This document shows, piece by piece, positions 32,800 to 45,529 of a stretch of 64,000 nt of DNA. Below the pieces are notes generated by a model that worked only from the letters and a program-made list of their open reading frames with translations, was not told where the DNA came from and searched no databases. The position numbers and the translations under genes were made by a program. The DNA is from Druceiella hillmani (lineage: Eukaryota; Arthropoda; Insecta; Lepidoptera; Hepialidae). Each line of letters opens with the position of its first letter. Within the stretch, counting starts at the first letter, position 1. The stretch spans positions 13,038,501-13,102,500 of the forward strand of contig JAYKKI010000032.1 of assembly GCA_039881145.1 (NCBI GenBank), given 5' to 3'.

Positions 32800-34170
32800 A
32801 TTAATTGCAAATTCTTTCATAGTTTTGTCATTGTTCAAGCTTTCATTGTCAAAAATCGATAAAGTTTATTTAGTTTCTGAACGATTAAATTGCTTAGGGT
32901 ATATCATTTGAAACTACTCTACAATGTGCTTGTGACCTTTAATATTTAATCACACGTCTAACTCATATAAGTGCCACCAGACGTTTTAAAACTTCTTAAT
33001 GTCAAGTTTGAAGGTTTAGCCTATGATATTAGTGACAGGTAATGTAACTATGTCTTGTGTTGTACTTTACTCTTTAAGGAATAATTATATATATGATTTG
33101 GTTTGTTTTTAATTCTCTTAAGTACTCACCAGAAATAAAACAGAATGGTGGAACAGAATATAATTAGGAATTATTATAGTATACGCAATCTAGCAATAAC
33201 TGCTGCCTTTGATTTATAGTTTATATTCTAAAAAAATATAAAAATAATTTTACACTAAAGAAAAAGCAAATTCGATAGTGTTACAATTTTTGATAACAAG
33301 CATGTTGACAGAGAATTTTTGGCATTTTTTTTAATGTACACAATTTATAAATATAGCGCATCATGAAACATTCGAAATAAAATGTTTTTTTCTCCATGCT
33401 TCTGCCACCATTTTAAAAAAATATTTTTATTAAAAAATTCGAAAATGGCTGGACTGACGACAAAAATAGAATGTATGGGAGTTAATTTGTCTTACTTATC
33501 TTAAAAATTCCAATTACAGAACTCTCGATGTAGCACTGATTGTCTGTAGATTGCTTGCAGCAGGACCCATTATACCATTCCATTGTTGTAATAAAAATGT
33601 CAGATTTTTCAAAATATAATATTCAGAAATGAAACTACAGTGTTGATTATTGCAATAAGTGCTAGAATCAGTAGATTGGGTTAGCGAGTTGAATTTTCTT
33701 ACATTGCGCCGTGGATAAATTTATTTCCAGTTTATGCGCATGTTACAGGTCTCATATATGTGTGACTATCCACTTGCTTGTAAATAAAAAAAAAACTTTG
33801 AGACGCTATAATTTCGACAATACGTATTTTAGAGAAAATGTTGACAGAATGTTATGCTCTACAAAAAAGTTCAGCTATCTTTGTTGTAAGTTCAACAATA
33901 TCATGTGATATTTTATAGAAACTACTTTCAAAAATGGCAACTGAAGCCCGTCCCTCTCGTCGCGCCAACTTAAATTTATGTTCGGGAACCCATAGATTAA
34001 TTTAAATTTCGGAAATCTTATTCCGAATATTTAAAAAAAAATATCTGGCTATTGAAATATTTCTGAAATATTTCTTAGATCGGAACAATCTCTGGAATGG
34101 GTGCAAGAGTTTTGCAGTGAATAAATAAAATATAAGGTTTAATATCTAAATTTTATTAAACGGTAATAAA
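32800..34170. other. AT-rich intronic DNA, nothing recognised
   Basis: No domain-supported frames. The 65-codon frame at 33,711 has background composition. Confidence 0.5.
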
Positions 34171-34177
34171 ACTATAT

Positions 34178-34185
34178 AAAAAAAA

Positions 34186-34275
<90 letters not shown>
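34178..34275. repeat. (TA)n microsatellite with TTTATA interruptions
   Basis: About 95 bases of TA repeats broken by two TTTATA units and ending in CACACACA. Confidence 0.95.
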
Positions 34276-34278
<3 letters not shown>

Positions 34279-34279
34279 A

Positions 34280-35440
34280 ATATTTATACATTTTTAGCAA
34301 GATTTTCATAAAAATATTTTAATAATAAAATCATACTTATTTTGGAAATATATCATTAGATATTGCATTATACAGAAAGTGCTTGAAAATATTGAGCTGA
34401 GGTGTGTTATAAGCATGGTACTACACTTGGACAAAACGTTTCGATTTATGCGTTACAAAAACTTGCGACTCTCTATTATGTAAACACTTTCAAAGACATC
34501 ATAAAGATTCTATATGACCAATTTAAGTTCATAATTGTATAAGAGATTATAAGCCGCTAAAACGCTATTTTGTTGGGCGTGATCGACCACGGCGATACGA
34601 AGATTTTACGAGATTGTGTGCGTTGTGGTTAAAAAGGCGTTTACGTTATTTAGTCACGTAATATTTATACTTTTTTTTTACTTTTTGTTAATATTGTATT
34701 TCCGTTATACATAATGAATTGAACACAAAGATCTAGAACTATTCGAATTACGAAGATGATGATTCTATCAACATAATTTCCGCTTTCTCAAAACTGGTAA
34801 TGTTTCGGAATGAAATTGAAACTGGAAAACTCATTCACCACAATTTTTAGCCGAGGGCAATGTAATACATAACTAAGCTATATATCCTTCCGGCGATGTT
34901 ATTCCTCTGTAGCGTTAGCACGTAATATAATGTATATTTACTTATTGCTATGTAGATTATGCCTTTTGCGGTGCTTCATGTTTACCTCTGGTATGCTCGT
35001 CTGTAATAATAGCGTCCCGCTATCTCAGATATCTGTTTATTTAAAGCGATATGGAATATTAAACGCTCCGAGTAGTTTCAGAAATAATCTCTGTCTATGA
35101 GTTTTGTCTGTAATGTTAGAGTTGAGGTATTTGAAGTAGCGAAGCGGTTTCGTAATATTGTTTGAAGTGAGCAAATATCGACACGTATATTATTTACCTG
35201 CACTAAAGTTATGATATTTCGACTTAGAAGTAATTATTCTTTTGAAGTGTATTTTGAGGCAAACGCGCATATAATATACGGATTTTGGTAGTAGAAAAGG
35301 ATCATTTAAAATTAAAAACGGAGCTTCTTAATCGTCTTAAAAATGATATTTTCTTCATAAAATAATCAGAGGAAGGATTTTTCTTCAGTATGGTTCAGCT
35401 TTACGCCGACTATTCTCTATAGACTAAAATTATCTTGTCG
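34280..35440. other. Intronic DNA, nothing recognised
   Basis: No repeat or coding signature that I can support. Confidence 0.45.
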
Positions 35441-35444
35441 AGTA

Positions 35445-36100
35445 ATAAAGTAGAGACGTAATTATGTTTAAGAAGGCTATTTCAATAATAAAATGGAAAT
35501 GTAATCTTTGTTTAAGAATTAGTAAGAAGATTGCTTGAGTAATAAAATAGAGACGTAATTCTTATTTAGGAAGATTATTTGAGTAATACAAGAGAAACGT
35601 TATCTTTGTTTAAGAAGATTACTTGATTTATTGAATATATTTATTAATACTTTTGTAAAAAATCATCATGACTTAATTTTTATTCACAACTAAATGAAAC
35701 TATGTGATGTAGTATAATATCTATTTTATTGTGTGAAAACATTTTCAGGTCACCTGAAGATGTTGTCATACAACGAAACCTAAGTCGTAATTAATAATTT
35801 AAATAAAGTAAAGATTATTTGAGTAATACAAGTGAAACGTTATCTTTGTTTAAGAAGATTATTTGATTTATTGAATATATTAGACGTTAATTTTGTAGAA
35901 ATTCATTATGACTTAATTTTTATTCACAAGATGTTGTCGTACTATGAAACCTAAGTCGTAATTAATAATTTAAATAAAGTACATATAATCTACATCACAT
36001 AGTTTCATTTAGTTGTGAATAAAAATTAAAAGATAACTTGAGTAATAAAACAGAAATGTTATTTTTATTTAAGAATATTACTTGAGTAAAAAAAAAAAGA
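35445..36100 (+). repeat. Composite block: ~60-bp tandem units interleaved with hammerhead-like repeat, copy B
   Basis: Units such as AGTAATACAAGAGAAACGTT and ATCTTTGTTTAAGAAGATTA recur near 35,445, 35,540, 35,580, 35,815 and 36,030. Between them lie two copies of the hammerhead-like family. The first (35,748-35,790, +) reads CACCTGAAGATGTTGTCATA then CAACGAAACCTAAGTCG and keeps the core and stem II, but has a mismatch in stem III. The second (about 35,930) has lost the CTGA box. The family body CTACATCACATAGTTTCATT follows at 35,990. Confidence 0.7.
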
Positions 36101-36109
36101 AATAATCTG

Positions 36110-37280
36110 TGTTTTGGTTTTTTTGGTTTTTATTCCTCGTTTGCAAAATATTAAGTTCCAAAGTGACGTGAAATATAATTTTTCAACTATAAGTTCGAAA
36201 CAAGTGAACTATTCCAAATACTAGCACTGGATTAAAAAATTCAATCAAAATATTTTATTTTATGTGCGTCAACAATTTTAAAAATATGGGGAACTACGCA
36301 ACCCTTATTTATGTGTGTTTCCGCATGCACTTACCCTTTTAATGTGTGATTCTTCTCAGTATGAATAACAAAATTTTATTCCAAATCTTACAAATATAGG
36401 TATAAAAACTATTGCATATGTACTTATGAATGAAGGCGTGTTTATTGCTTAGCACTGATTTCAGTTAATGCCCTTAATAAGTTAAAAACTGGTTTGCATG
36501 TTTAGTTTGAATATTTAGGTTAAGTGCGTTAAAGTTTTCTGTTTTGCTTATCACGTATGGGTCATAAAGAACTATTAGCTTGGGTAATGATTAAAATTTA
36601 TAATTCTTTACGTCGCGATATTTTATTTATTATTTAAGTAAAAAGCTTGGCTTCCAATCGCTGTTAAGGCTCATAAAAATAAAACAGAAATATTATAGAA
36701 TAACTTAGTGAAAAGGAAGTACTACTTTCTAAACTTTTTTATTTTCCAGCTTTATTCGGTTGAAGTAACAAATAAAGGTTTATAATATTTTAAGTTTATT
36801 TTATCTACGTCTCCATATAAATCTATGTTATGAAGAGTTATGTATTTTACCTAAAAATTATTCTTGACTGTTTATCTTTATTGGATTGAAAGAAAGTTCA
36901 TTTTAGATATAGTTTTGCAAAATTATAATTTTCAAAATATAATCGATTTTACAAAATGTTTTTACAACTTATTTTTTATCAGTGAATGCATCATATATAC
37001 GTATAAAAATTGCTCAGTATAAAACATGAAAAAGAAAATAAAATACCAGAAAGTGGAATGAATGAAAAAAAAACTTTGTTCGAAGATGAAAAAATATATA
37101 TATTTGATTAGAATTGTGGAAATGAGTAAAGTACAGAAAATTCTTTACAAGCGTTGTCTAAGTAGTAGTAGTTTACGAAAAAATATGATTTCCAAGTAAG
37201 TTGATGAAATAAAGTTATTACCGCAACATACCCTATTTAATAAGCCAGTTTTACTTTTAACTAAGACTTTTAACATTTTT
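36110..37280. other. AT-rich intronic DNA, nothing recognised
   Basis: Only short runs and chance frames. Confidence 0.5.
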
Positions 37281-37289
37281 CTCAAATAT

Positions 37290-37892
37290 CTTTGAAGGTT
37301 AATATTTATGGTAGAAACTGTTACGCTGTAACAGATGAAAATTGTAGAAACTGTTACACTCTAACAGATGAACGTTGTAGAAACTGTTACGCTGTAATAG
37401 ATGAAAATTGTATAAAATGTTACGCTGTAACAGATGAAAATTGTATAAACTGTTACGCTGTAACATATGAACATTGTAGAAACTGTTACGCGGTACAGCA
37501 GATGAAAATTGTAGAAACTGTTACGTTGTAACAGATGAAAATTGTAGAAATTGTTACGCTGTAACAGATGAAAATTGTAGAAACTGTTACGCTGTAATAG
37601 ATGAAAATTGTAGAAACTGTTACGCTGTAACAGATGAAAATTGTAGAAATTGTTACGCTGTAATAGATGAAAATTTTAGAAACTGTTACGCTGTAACAGA
37701 TGAAAATTGTATAAACTGTTACGCTGTAACAAATGAAAATTGTATAAACTGTTAAGCTGTAACAGATGCAAATTGTAGAAGCTGTTACGATGTAACAGAT
37801 GAAAATTTAAGAAACTGTTACGCTCTAACAGATGAAAATTGTAGAAACTGTTACGCTGTAACAGATGAAAATTGTATAAACTGTTATACCAT
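37290..37892 (+). repeat. 33-bp tandem array, about 18 copies
   Basis: Unit GAAACTGTTACGCTGTAACA plus GATGAAAATTGTA. Each unit holds the interrupted palindrome TGTTAC-GCT-GTAACA. Because 33 is a multiple of three, a 79-codon frame (repeating NCYAVTDEN) runs through the first copies until an indel. It has no host-gene features. Confidence 0.96.
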
Positions 37893-38339
37893 ATGAGACC
37901 ATAGTTTGACCATATAACCGCAATTAGCTGAAGAAATTTTAATAGTGATTATGATGGTATAAATATGATATTATGGTAATAGAAATTGTTTTTCGGGTTC
38001 ACTTTATAACTTGCACGTATCAAGAAAATATGAAAAAAAACTGTCGAACATAATAAATGTGCTATACAAGGAAAAATATCTAGTTTGGATAATAGTTTTT
38101 TAATATTTTATAAAGAGGAAAGTTTTGTATGTTCATTTGTTTGTTTATTTTTTACAATTTGCTATAAAAACGGCTTTTCTATTGACTTCGGTATTTTCAC
38201 AATTGTATAGGTTGTAATATTCTTATGGATACAGGATATATAATATTTTTAGAACGCCTGGGTAGTGATTGAAAGGAAATCGGAAGTATGCTAAGTGCAT
38301 TTTTGCGTTTAACTTTTAAACAGTTGTACTTATTAAAAT

Positions 38340-38925
38340 AATATTTAAAATTATGTCAAAGACAACAAATATACTATCGACGAAATTAAAATTTTCATAA
38401 AATTTAAAGTATGTATACTTTCTGCAAATTGTTGGAGATTGGCTATTATGAACAGTTTTCTGAAGCGAAATGGAACCATAAAAGTTACTTTGACTTACGC
38501 AAACATAACCTTTAGCTACTTAAAAATTATCTTTACAGCTGCTTAAAAATAACGACAATAAAAAGAGTTAAATACGACAATAAAATTTACAAAAGTTTAT
38601 AGTGTGTATACTTTTTGTAAATTGTTGGAGATTGGCTGTTATGAACAGTTTTCTGTAAAAAGTTACTTTCAGTTATGCAAACTTAACCTTTATAGCTTCT
38701 TAAAAATAACTTTCAGAAAAGTTAAATACGACAATAAAATTTATAAAAATTTAAAGTGTGTATACTTGTTGTAAATTTTTGGAGATTAGCTGTTATGAAC
38801 AATTTTCTGCAGCGAAATGGAACCATAAAAGTTACTTTGAGTTACGCAAACTTAACTTTTACAGCTACTTACAAATAACTTTCAAAAGAGTTAAATACGA
38901 CAATAAAATTTGCATAATATTTATA
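38340..38925 (+). repeat. Tandem triplication, unit about 160-220 bp
   Basis: Three copies contain TTTGTAAATTGTTGGAGATT, GGCTGTTATGAACAGTTTTC, AAAAGTTACTTTGAGTTACG and GAGTTAAATACGACAATAAA. The first is longer through an internal repeat of the TACTTAAAAAT segment, and the second lacks the GCGAAATGGAACCAT piece. Confidence 0.9.
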
Positions 38926-38929
38926 AGGA

Positions 38930-40650
38930 ATACTTGAATAATATTATGGATTATAGATTGTTTGTAACAAGCCTCTTTATGTTGCAATTACCATTGCGTC
39001 ATGCAGTTGTGTACTCGATTAAAGTATACAGTAAATAACTAAACCAATAAAAATACCGTTAATAAATTAATCATAAATAACGGTTATACGAAAAAGTTAT
39101 TAAAAAAAAAATTCACATTTTAACCTGGCAAAGCCGGGGTGGGCATCCAGAATATAATAAGCTTAAAACGCGTATGTATAAATAGTTGGTAAAAAGGAAT
39201 TTCCACTAACCGTCTGGTCTAAAGCATCTGATCTTTGCAATATGTAGAGGTAAAAGAATAATATGGAGTAAATTAAAAAAATAAATAAAACGCTACTTGT
39301 CTCTTCTATTTAATTTTTTTTAAATATTCATTTTGAAAATACAATTTTAAAAATAGAAAATAAAATTAAGTTTTTTCATTTCGTATTAAAATTAACGGTG
39401 AGTAACAAAAAATAACAATAGGTTTTTATTATTAACATAAATTTTAATAGTGATTATATTCTGAAAATGATAGACGAGATGAATAAAAAATTGAACAGTT
39501 TTGTTAGATAATTCACACATTAAAGTCACAGAATCTTTACATTGTTCAAGAATCTTTTTCTGTTGATAGTTTTAGTCTAAAACCATAAAGAAATTTTTAA
39601 AAATTTCCCCGCATATGAATAAAAACAGGTAAATATATTTCTCGCAGATTTAATAATTCTGTCCATATTCTTTGAATGTTAAATTTTATGAATAAATTTA
39701 TTCTATAACGTTGAAATTCACTACGAGCGTGGAGTATAAAATTCAACCCCCTGAAGGTACGAGAGGGAGAGATTCTGCGCAATTTTAATTATTCTATCCG
39801 CCCCACTGGTCTGAAAAACGTGTAATTTAGAAGAAGGTTTTCTTTTATTCAGCGTAGATAGATATATGTTGTATAAGCATAGACAACATATTGTAGATAC
39901 CTGTTGAAATTGGTTTACACTTGTAAGAAAATGTTTTCATAAAAATAATTTTATGCAAAAACGCGGACAGCAGTTAGTTTCATGCGATATTATATTAAAT
40001 ATTGAATTAACATTATATTAATGTTACTCATACAAAAAGTTATGTTTCAAATGTGTGATGTATTACCTGTTATACTTTGTTATAATTATTACATAGATAT
40101 TAAATTAGGATATATTCTATTATGGAAAGTGACAGTATTATTTTGGACAAACTGAACAAAGGAATATAAAAATAAACTTACTCAGTGTGAGTAGAAGTCG
40201 TAGTACGACTGTGCACATTTAGGTGTTTATAAACAGTATAGTGACGTACGGAATTTCTATTCAACGTAAATGTTTAGTACCACTATTTTTTTCAAGATTT
40301 TAACTAGAATAATTCTTCAATTATCTTATATAAATTTGTAAGAAAAACATTTTTGGAATCCTTGTAACTTGCTCTTTCAGACGTTACCCACGTAATACTT
40401 AATTTGGCTCTCTGAAATTTCCCCTTAAAAGCATGAAGATCTACCCAGACAATTCTAGAACTTATATATATTGTAAGAACTGTCCTGAAGTCCAGCTCCC
40501 CCCCAAGTACATTTTTGAGTGCCCAGCTTTTGCAGCAAAATCCTAGAATTGTCTGTCTGAATGTCTCCACTGAGCAATCTGCTGCAAGAAATATTGTATG
40601 GCAATGAGGCACCGAAACTGGCAGCGGCAGTTTTAAACAGCTTTGACTCA
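38930..40650. other. Intronic DNA without a recognised gene
   Basis: The minus frame 40,304-40,651 (115 codons) is the longest here not explained by repeats. It contains many Cys and Ser residues but no motif I can name. It ends next to the tandem array at 40.68 kb and may be part of the same decayed retroelement. Confidence 0.4.
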
Positions 40651-40679
40651 ATTTAATCCTTTTTTTCTCCTTTTACTAT

Positions 40680-41400
40680 TTTTTATTTTACTATCTATGT
40701 GGAATACAAGATCAACAAAACTGTTCCCGACACAATCGCAATCAATTTAATCCTTTTTTTAAAACTGTTCCCGACACAACCGCATTCAATGTAATCCTTT
40801 TTTTCTCCTTTTATTAACAACCGCATTCAATTTAATCCTTTTTTTCTCCTTTAATTTAAAACTGTTCCCGACACAACCGCATTCAATGTAATCCTTTTTT
40901 TCTCCTTTTATTAACAACCGCATTCAATTTAATCCTTTTTTTCTCCTTTAATTTAAAACTGTTCCCGACACAACCGCATTCAATTTAATCCTTTTTTTCT
41001 CCTTTTATTTAAAACTATTCCCGACACAACCGCATTCAATTTAATCCTTTTTTTCTCCGTTAATTTAAAACTGTTCTCGACACAACCGCATTCAATTTAA
41101 TCCTTATTTTCTCCTTTTACTATTATTTATTTTACTATCTATGTGGAATACAAGATCAACAAAACTGTTCCCGACACAACCGCATTCAATTTAATCCTTT
41201 TTTTCTCCTTTTATTTAAAACTGTTCCCGACACAACCGCATTCAATTTAATCCTTTTTTTCTCCGTTAATTTAAAACTGTTCTCGACACAACCGCATTCA
41301 ATTTAATCCTTATTTTCTCCTTTTACTATTATTTATTTTACTATCTATGTGGAATACAAGATCAACAAAACTGTTCCCGACACAACCGCATTCAGATATT
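40680..41400 (+). repeat. Compound tandem array, units about 38-92 bp
   Basis: About 12 copies of CCGCATTCAATTTAATCC followed by TTTTTTTCTCCTTTTA. They are separated by either TTTAAAACTGTTCCCGACAC or the longer TATCTATGTGGAATACAAGA-TCAACAAAACTG spacer, giving several unit lengths. The array fades into the frame beginning at 41,347. Confidence 0.93.
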
Positions 41401-41535
41401 TTTTCGTCGCTGAGAAAATTTAAAAAGTCGTTAATCCCATTTTTCTTTTCTTTCAAAACTCATCTTTTCGAAATTGTGCCAACATGTCGTTCGGTACATT
41501 TAGAGCGCGTGGCACAATTGAGTGGTGACTGTTAA
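41347..41535 (+). pseudogene. Possible C-terminal tail of a non-LTR retrotransposon ORF2
   Basis: The frame reads MWNTRSTKLFPTQPHSDIFS then SLRKFKKSLIPFFFSFKTHL. It resembles the closing LWN.LP...r...s...FK..Lk.hLF block of jockey/CR1 reverse transcriptases. The spacing is longer than usual and no RT domain precedes it; the tandem array occupies that place instead. Weak assignment. Confidence 0.3.
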
Positions 41536-41754
41536 CTGTAATGTTAGCTTCACTATGGACAATATAGTTAACATGCATACAATTTCTTTATAAACTTATC
41601 GATAGATTTCGAGGAATTTGTAAAAAATTGCGTCTCTTTGAAATCATATTTTATTGTGCTTGTTTATTTGTAATCAATTTTATTTCATATCAAATGACGA
41701 AGGATTATTAGGCATTTATTTCAATGCTTTCGATTTGTTTAATTGTATAATTTT

Positions 41755-41953
41755 TTTTATCTACTTTAATGTATCTAATTGATACGTATGGCGGACTTAT
41801 TGCTGCGAGAGCACTCTCTTACAGCCAACCACAACACCAGTCCAGCCCCGTTCGACGAACGGCCGGGAATCGAACCCGGGTCGCCGCGGTGCGCCGCATC
41901 ATTAAAGGCCGTATGCCTTGTTATCAACCCAGCACACCACGGCAACGACATAA
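41755..41953 (-). mobile_element. tRNA-derived SINE, copy 3 (best preserved)
   Basis: Minus-strand reading has GTCGTTGCCGTGGTGTGCTG, GGCATACGGCCTTTAATGAT, a canonical B-box GGGTTCGATTCCC, GAACGGGGCTGGACTGGTGT, GAGAGTGCTCTCGCAGCAAT and AAGTCCGCC, with the A-rich end TAAAGTAGATAAAAAAAAT. The Pol III boxes are the closest to consensus of the three copies, suggesting the youngest insertion. Confidence 0.88.
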
Positions 41954-42094
41954 TATAAAGTATATATAATATAAAGTACATAAACATATATAATATAAAG
42001 TACATAAACAGAACGTGACCGACATCAAATGGACGCGAAATTTTACAGTAATTAAAAGCTATCCTAGCATATCTAATAGGTCCAGACACTAGAA

Positions 42095-43980
42095 ATGTAT
42101 GATCTAGTTGATATATAATGATGAAGATATTATGACAATCTCCTAAACTTATTGCGAAAGTTCTCTGCGTCAGTAATTACTGCCGCGTGATTTTTACATG
42201 TGTGAATTTAAAAATAAGGAATCAAATTCAGTTTTTAAATTATTGTGAAGTGAAACAACTTTAAGAAATACAGCGAGCTTAACTTTCGGAGTGTCGAATT
42301 TTTTTAAACGCTCTTTAACCATGTTTAGTTTAACCATGAAATTTTTCAGACATGCAAAACAGATTAAATGCGAGTCAGTGTTTGCAAATAGAATTCCGTG
42401 CCATGGGGAATAATATTAATTAATCAGTTTAATTTTACGAATCAACAATAATAATTGAATTTTATACATGATTTTTGGTGGTGATATTTGTTTTCATGGA
42501 AATTGTAAATCTCAGTTTTATGTTTTCTCTAACCTTTAAACAATCATTTATTTACGTACTACGACGTAAACCATTTAAACAAATATGGGTCTCTCATTCC
42601 GAAAATAATAATAATTTTTGCGTATTTATTTAGTATTAAATAAAAAACTACATATTAAATTAAAATATAAAAAGTGTTTTAAAATGTGCTGGTATTGTCC
42701 ATTAATATAACAGACCATTCAATATGATCAAAGAAAATAATTTTTTGTTAATCTTCAGTTTAGTAGTAGGAATTTTTTTTTGAGATTTTCGTACACATGG
42801 GCAAAAAACTTTCATAAGTACAAAACATGGGCAAAAAACTTTCAAAAATAACCTTCAAGTCGATAACTTTCAAGTTTTTGGAAAAACTAGTTGCGACACA
42901 CAGATAAGACAGACGAATGACGACATTTCACAAAATGGATTCTCTTTTATTATTTTGGTACGAAACCATAAAAATGGCCCAAAAATATATTCCCCTTTTT
43001 AACGCTTTATGTCATTAAATAAAATTGTCTCCGCAAATTTATTTGTTTAGCTTTCAACTTCATTGAAACGTAAATTGAAAGTTCGGAAAAATTAAAACAC
43101 ACAACCTCAAACGATAATGTAATTTGAAATAATCTAAAGTTTTCCTTTGACGGTTTTTATCTCGACCCATCTTACCTTTTATAGTTTTGCTTTCATACAA
43201 TATTTTTATAGGACGTGTGTCTACATGAAAGCACTAAATGTCAATTTTCCTAGTTTAGTTATGACATTACAAAAATAAGAAGAAAAGCAGAACAATAAAT
43301 ATCTTTATTTGACGATTTACTTCACTGAAGTAAAGTTACCTTAACGTATTTTTTTTCCGAGCTTTCATCCTCATCGAGGTGTAAAATGAAAGCTTTGAAG
43401 CATTGAAACGTGCGAAGTCAGGTGGTGAGATAATTTGGCATGAAGTAGCCTATAGTTTTCTGTTCACATTCTATTATCGCGGCTTACCTAGTCTTGATAT
43501 ATTTTACTAAGCGTCAATATTTTTATAGAACGTTTGTTTATTTGACGGTAAATGGGATGACATTATAGCTTCAAAATATTCCAAACGTTTGACGTAGTAA
43601 CATGATATTTATATATTTGAAAGTATTGATAATTTATAGACATATGTCTATACTTGGGAAATGGAAGACTTTCAGAATAAATTACATTTCTTGTATATGT
43701 GAAGTAGAGACCCCCCCTTCCACCGTTTTCATACAGGGTGCTTTTTAGGTTGTAAATGAGGGTTGTTTAATAATAATGTCGTATGCTTCAAAGTATTAAG
43801 ATAGTAGAAAGAGAAGTAGAAAGACTGGTGTGTAACACCAAATTTTATATTTGTTATGTATTAACATAGTTTAGTATATTTAAATCTAAATCGAGGGCTT
43901 TATAGCTGATTTCATAAGGGTGAATATTTTAATGATAAAAAATCATATGATAACGCAAATGTAAAAAAAAATGTTGGAAG
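42095..43980. other. AT-rich intronic DNA with a decayed lepidopteran-type repeat
   Basis: Around 42,890-42,990, GACACACAGATAAGACAGAC and TTTTGGTACGAAACCATAAA recall the CTGTCTGTC and GGTACGGAACC blocks of the 60.6-kb element. Nothing else is recognised. Confidence 0.45.
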
Positions 43981-44039
43981 TGGGTTCTACTTATGAAGTC
44001 TATGGGGTTTAAAAGTCAATTTTAATTCAATGTCACATT

Positions 44040-44225
44040 TGAATTCATTTTTGGTACCTAGCAATTTTTTTTGTATTATGGTATCTGCAAATATGAGATA
44101 AATATTTGAGTGGGAACGTATTTTTTGAAGGCATATTTTCATTTTTGGTACCAAAAATTTTATTTGTATTATGGTATCTACAAATATGAGATAAACATCT
44201 GAGTAGGAACGTGTATATATTTTTA
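44040..44225 (+). repeat. Tandem duplication, unit about 105 bp
   Basis: Two copies of TTTTTGGTACCTAGCAATTT / TTTTTGGTACCAAAAATTTT, each followed by GTATTATGGTATCTGCAAAT (or CTACAAAT) and ATGAGATAAATATTTGAGT. The minus-strand frames repeating SHICRYHNT are by-products. Confidence 0.88.
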
Positions 44226-45359
44226 TTTCTTTGTTTACATTTTTCATTTTTATGCCACAATATTACGAGAAGTATTTCAGATATTTAGGCGCTTGCATTT
44301 CTGAAATTGTTGGATTACTGAATAAACTTTTGCGTTTACAAAATTATAGCTCACAGAATTTGGAGAGTTTATAGGTGATTTATAATTCCCTTAAAGTTCG
44401 AAGATGGAAATGCAACATTTATGGTCCCATCCCGGTGTCTGTCTGAATGATTATCGTAGTCTTCTAAATTTTAAACCGTGTAACTTTGAAAGGAGACCAG
44501 GTCAATAGGCCATGTAATGTTTAAAAGAATAAAAATGACAGTTTTAAAAGAATAAAAATGACAGTTTTATTTATAGAAAATAAGCTCTTTAAAATGTATA
44601 TTTCGTCGTCACACTGGTTAGTGAGAAATCTACGAAAACGAAAAATTATGTTATTTTTCGTAATACATTTCGTAAACTTTGTTTCTAAGGAATTCTCAGA
44701 ATCAGCAAGATGAAACACAGTGCAAACAGTGTCCCGTTGTATCCTCTGTATACATATGTAGTATGAAAATCGCAGGTTCAATAGCGCCTTCGAAAAGCCA
44801 CAAAATTTTTAAACAGTGAAAAAGATATTAGTTTTGACAACACAGAACCAGTGTCAATACATTTTTAATGAATTTAGGCAATAGCTACACATTAAAAAAA
44901 TCGAAATTTATTATTTCTTGTAATAATTTTTGATATTTTGGTTTCACATAAACGATTTTTAATATATCCAAAATATAACGTGTGCGCGTTAATGACGATA
45001 GCCTCAGTTTTGTTTTGTGTAATGATTACCAATTGTATTTTATCTCTCTCCCCTCCACGATTGTTAATTGTTAAATTGTTTGTTTTTTATTTATATTTTA
45101 AAAAATACTAATTTTTTTAAATAGGTTAACTTTTTTAATTTCAGGCCCATTTACTTCGGTCTCTTTGGCACAATAGGGATATACTTAAAAATCTGGTATG
45201 TTTATTAAAACTTCAAGAAAGTATAGATTCATTAAAAAGTAATAAAGAAAAATAAAAAAAAATAATAAGCCAGTTAATTTAGTTTCTAAATTTAATTTTA
45301 GCGATAGAGCGGGTCCATAATTTGCTCTCATTGGATAATAATAAGCGTTATTTAAAATT

Positions 45360-45525
45360 GACATCACAAGTCAGTATTGCCGTCCTTGTCTAAACGTTAA
45401 GTTAAAACCTGTATAACTCTGTAAGTTCTTAAGATTCGTAAATAGTTTTTTTATTCTCCGTCGTTTACTGTCCTTGTACTTTGAAACTATGATTTACGGA
45501 GTAAAAAAAACAATTAAATACCTTT
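45360..45525 (+). repeat. Dispersed repeat family A, copy 2
   Basis: ACATCACAAGTCAGTATTGC, CGTCCTTGTCTAAACGTTAA, TATAACTCTGTAAGTTCTTA and TTGAAACTATGATTTACGGA parallel the copy at 16,440-16,615 in order and spacing. Confidence 0.62.
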
Positions 45526-45529
45526 AGTT

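Noticed and set aside
37290..37892. Array considered as a CRISPR-like locus
   Set aside because: The DNA is eukaryotic, the unit is a pure tandem repeat with no variable spacers, and there are no cas genes.
40304..40651. 115-codon minus-strand frame as a host gene
   Set aside because: No motif, splice context or composition shift supports it. It adjoins the compound array and may be part of a decayed retroelement, which I could not show.
41775..42089. 104-codon minus-strand frame
   Set aside because: Most of it is the SINE copy read through, extended into a short TATAATATAAAGTACATAAA duplication.
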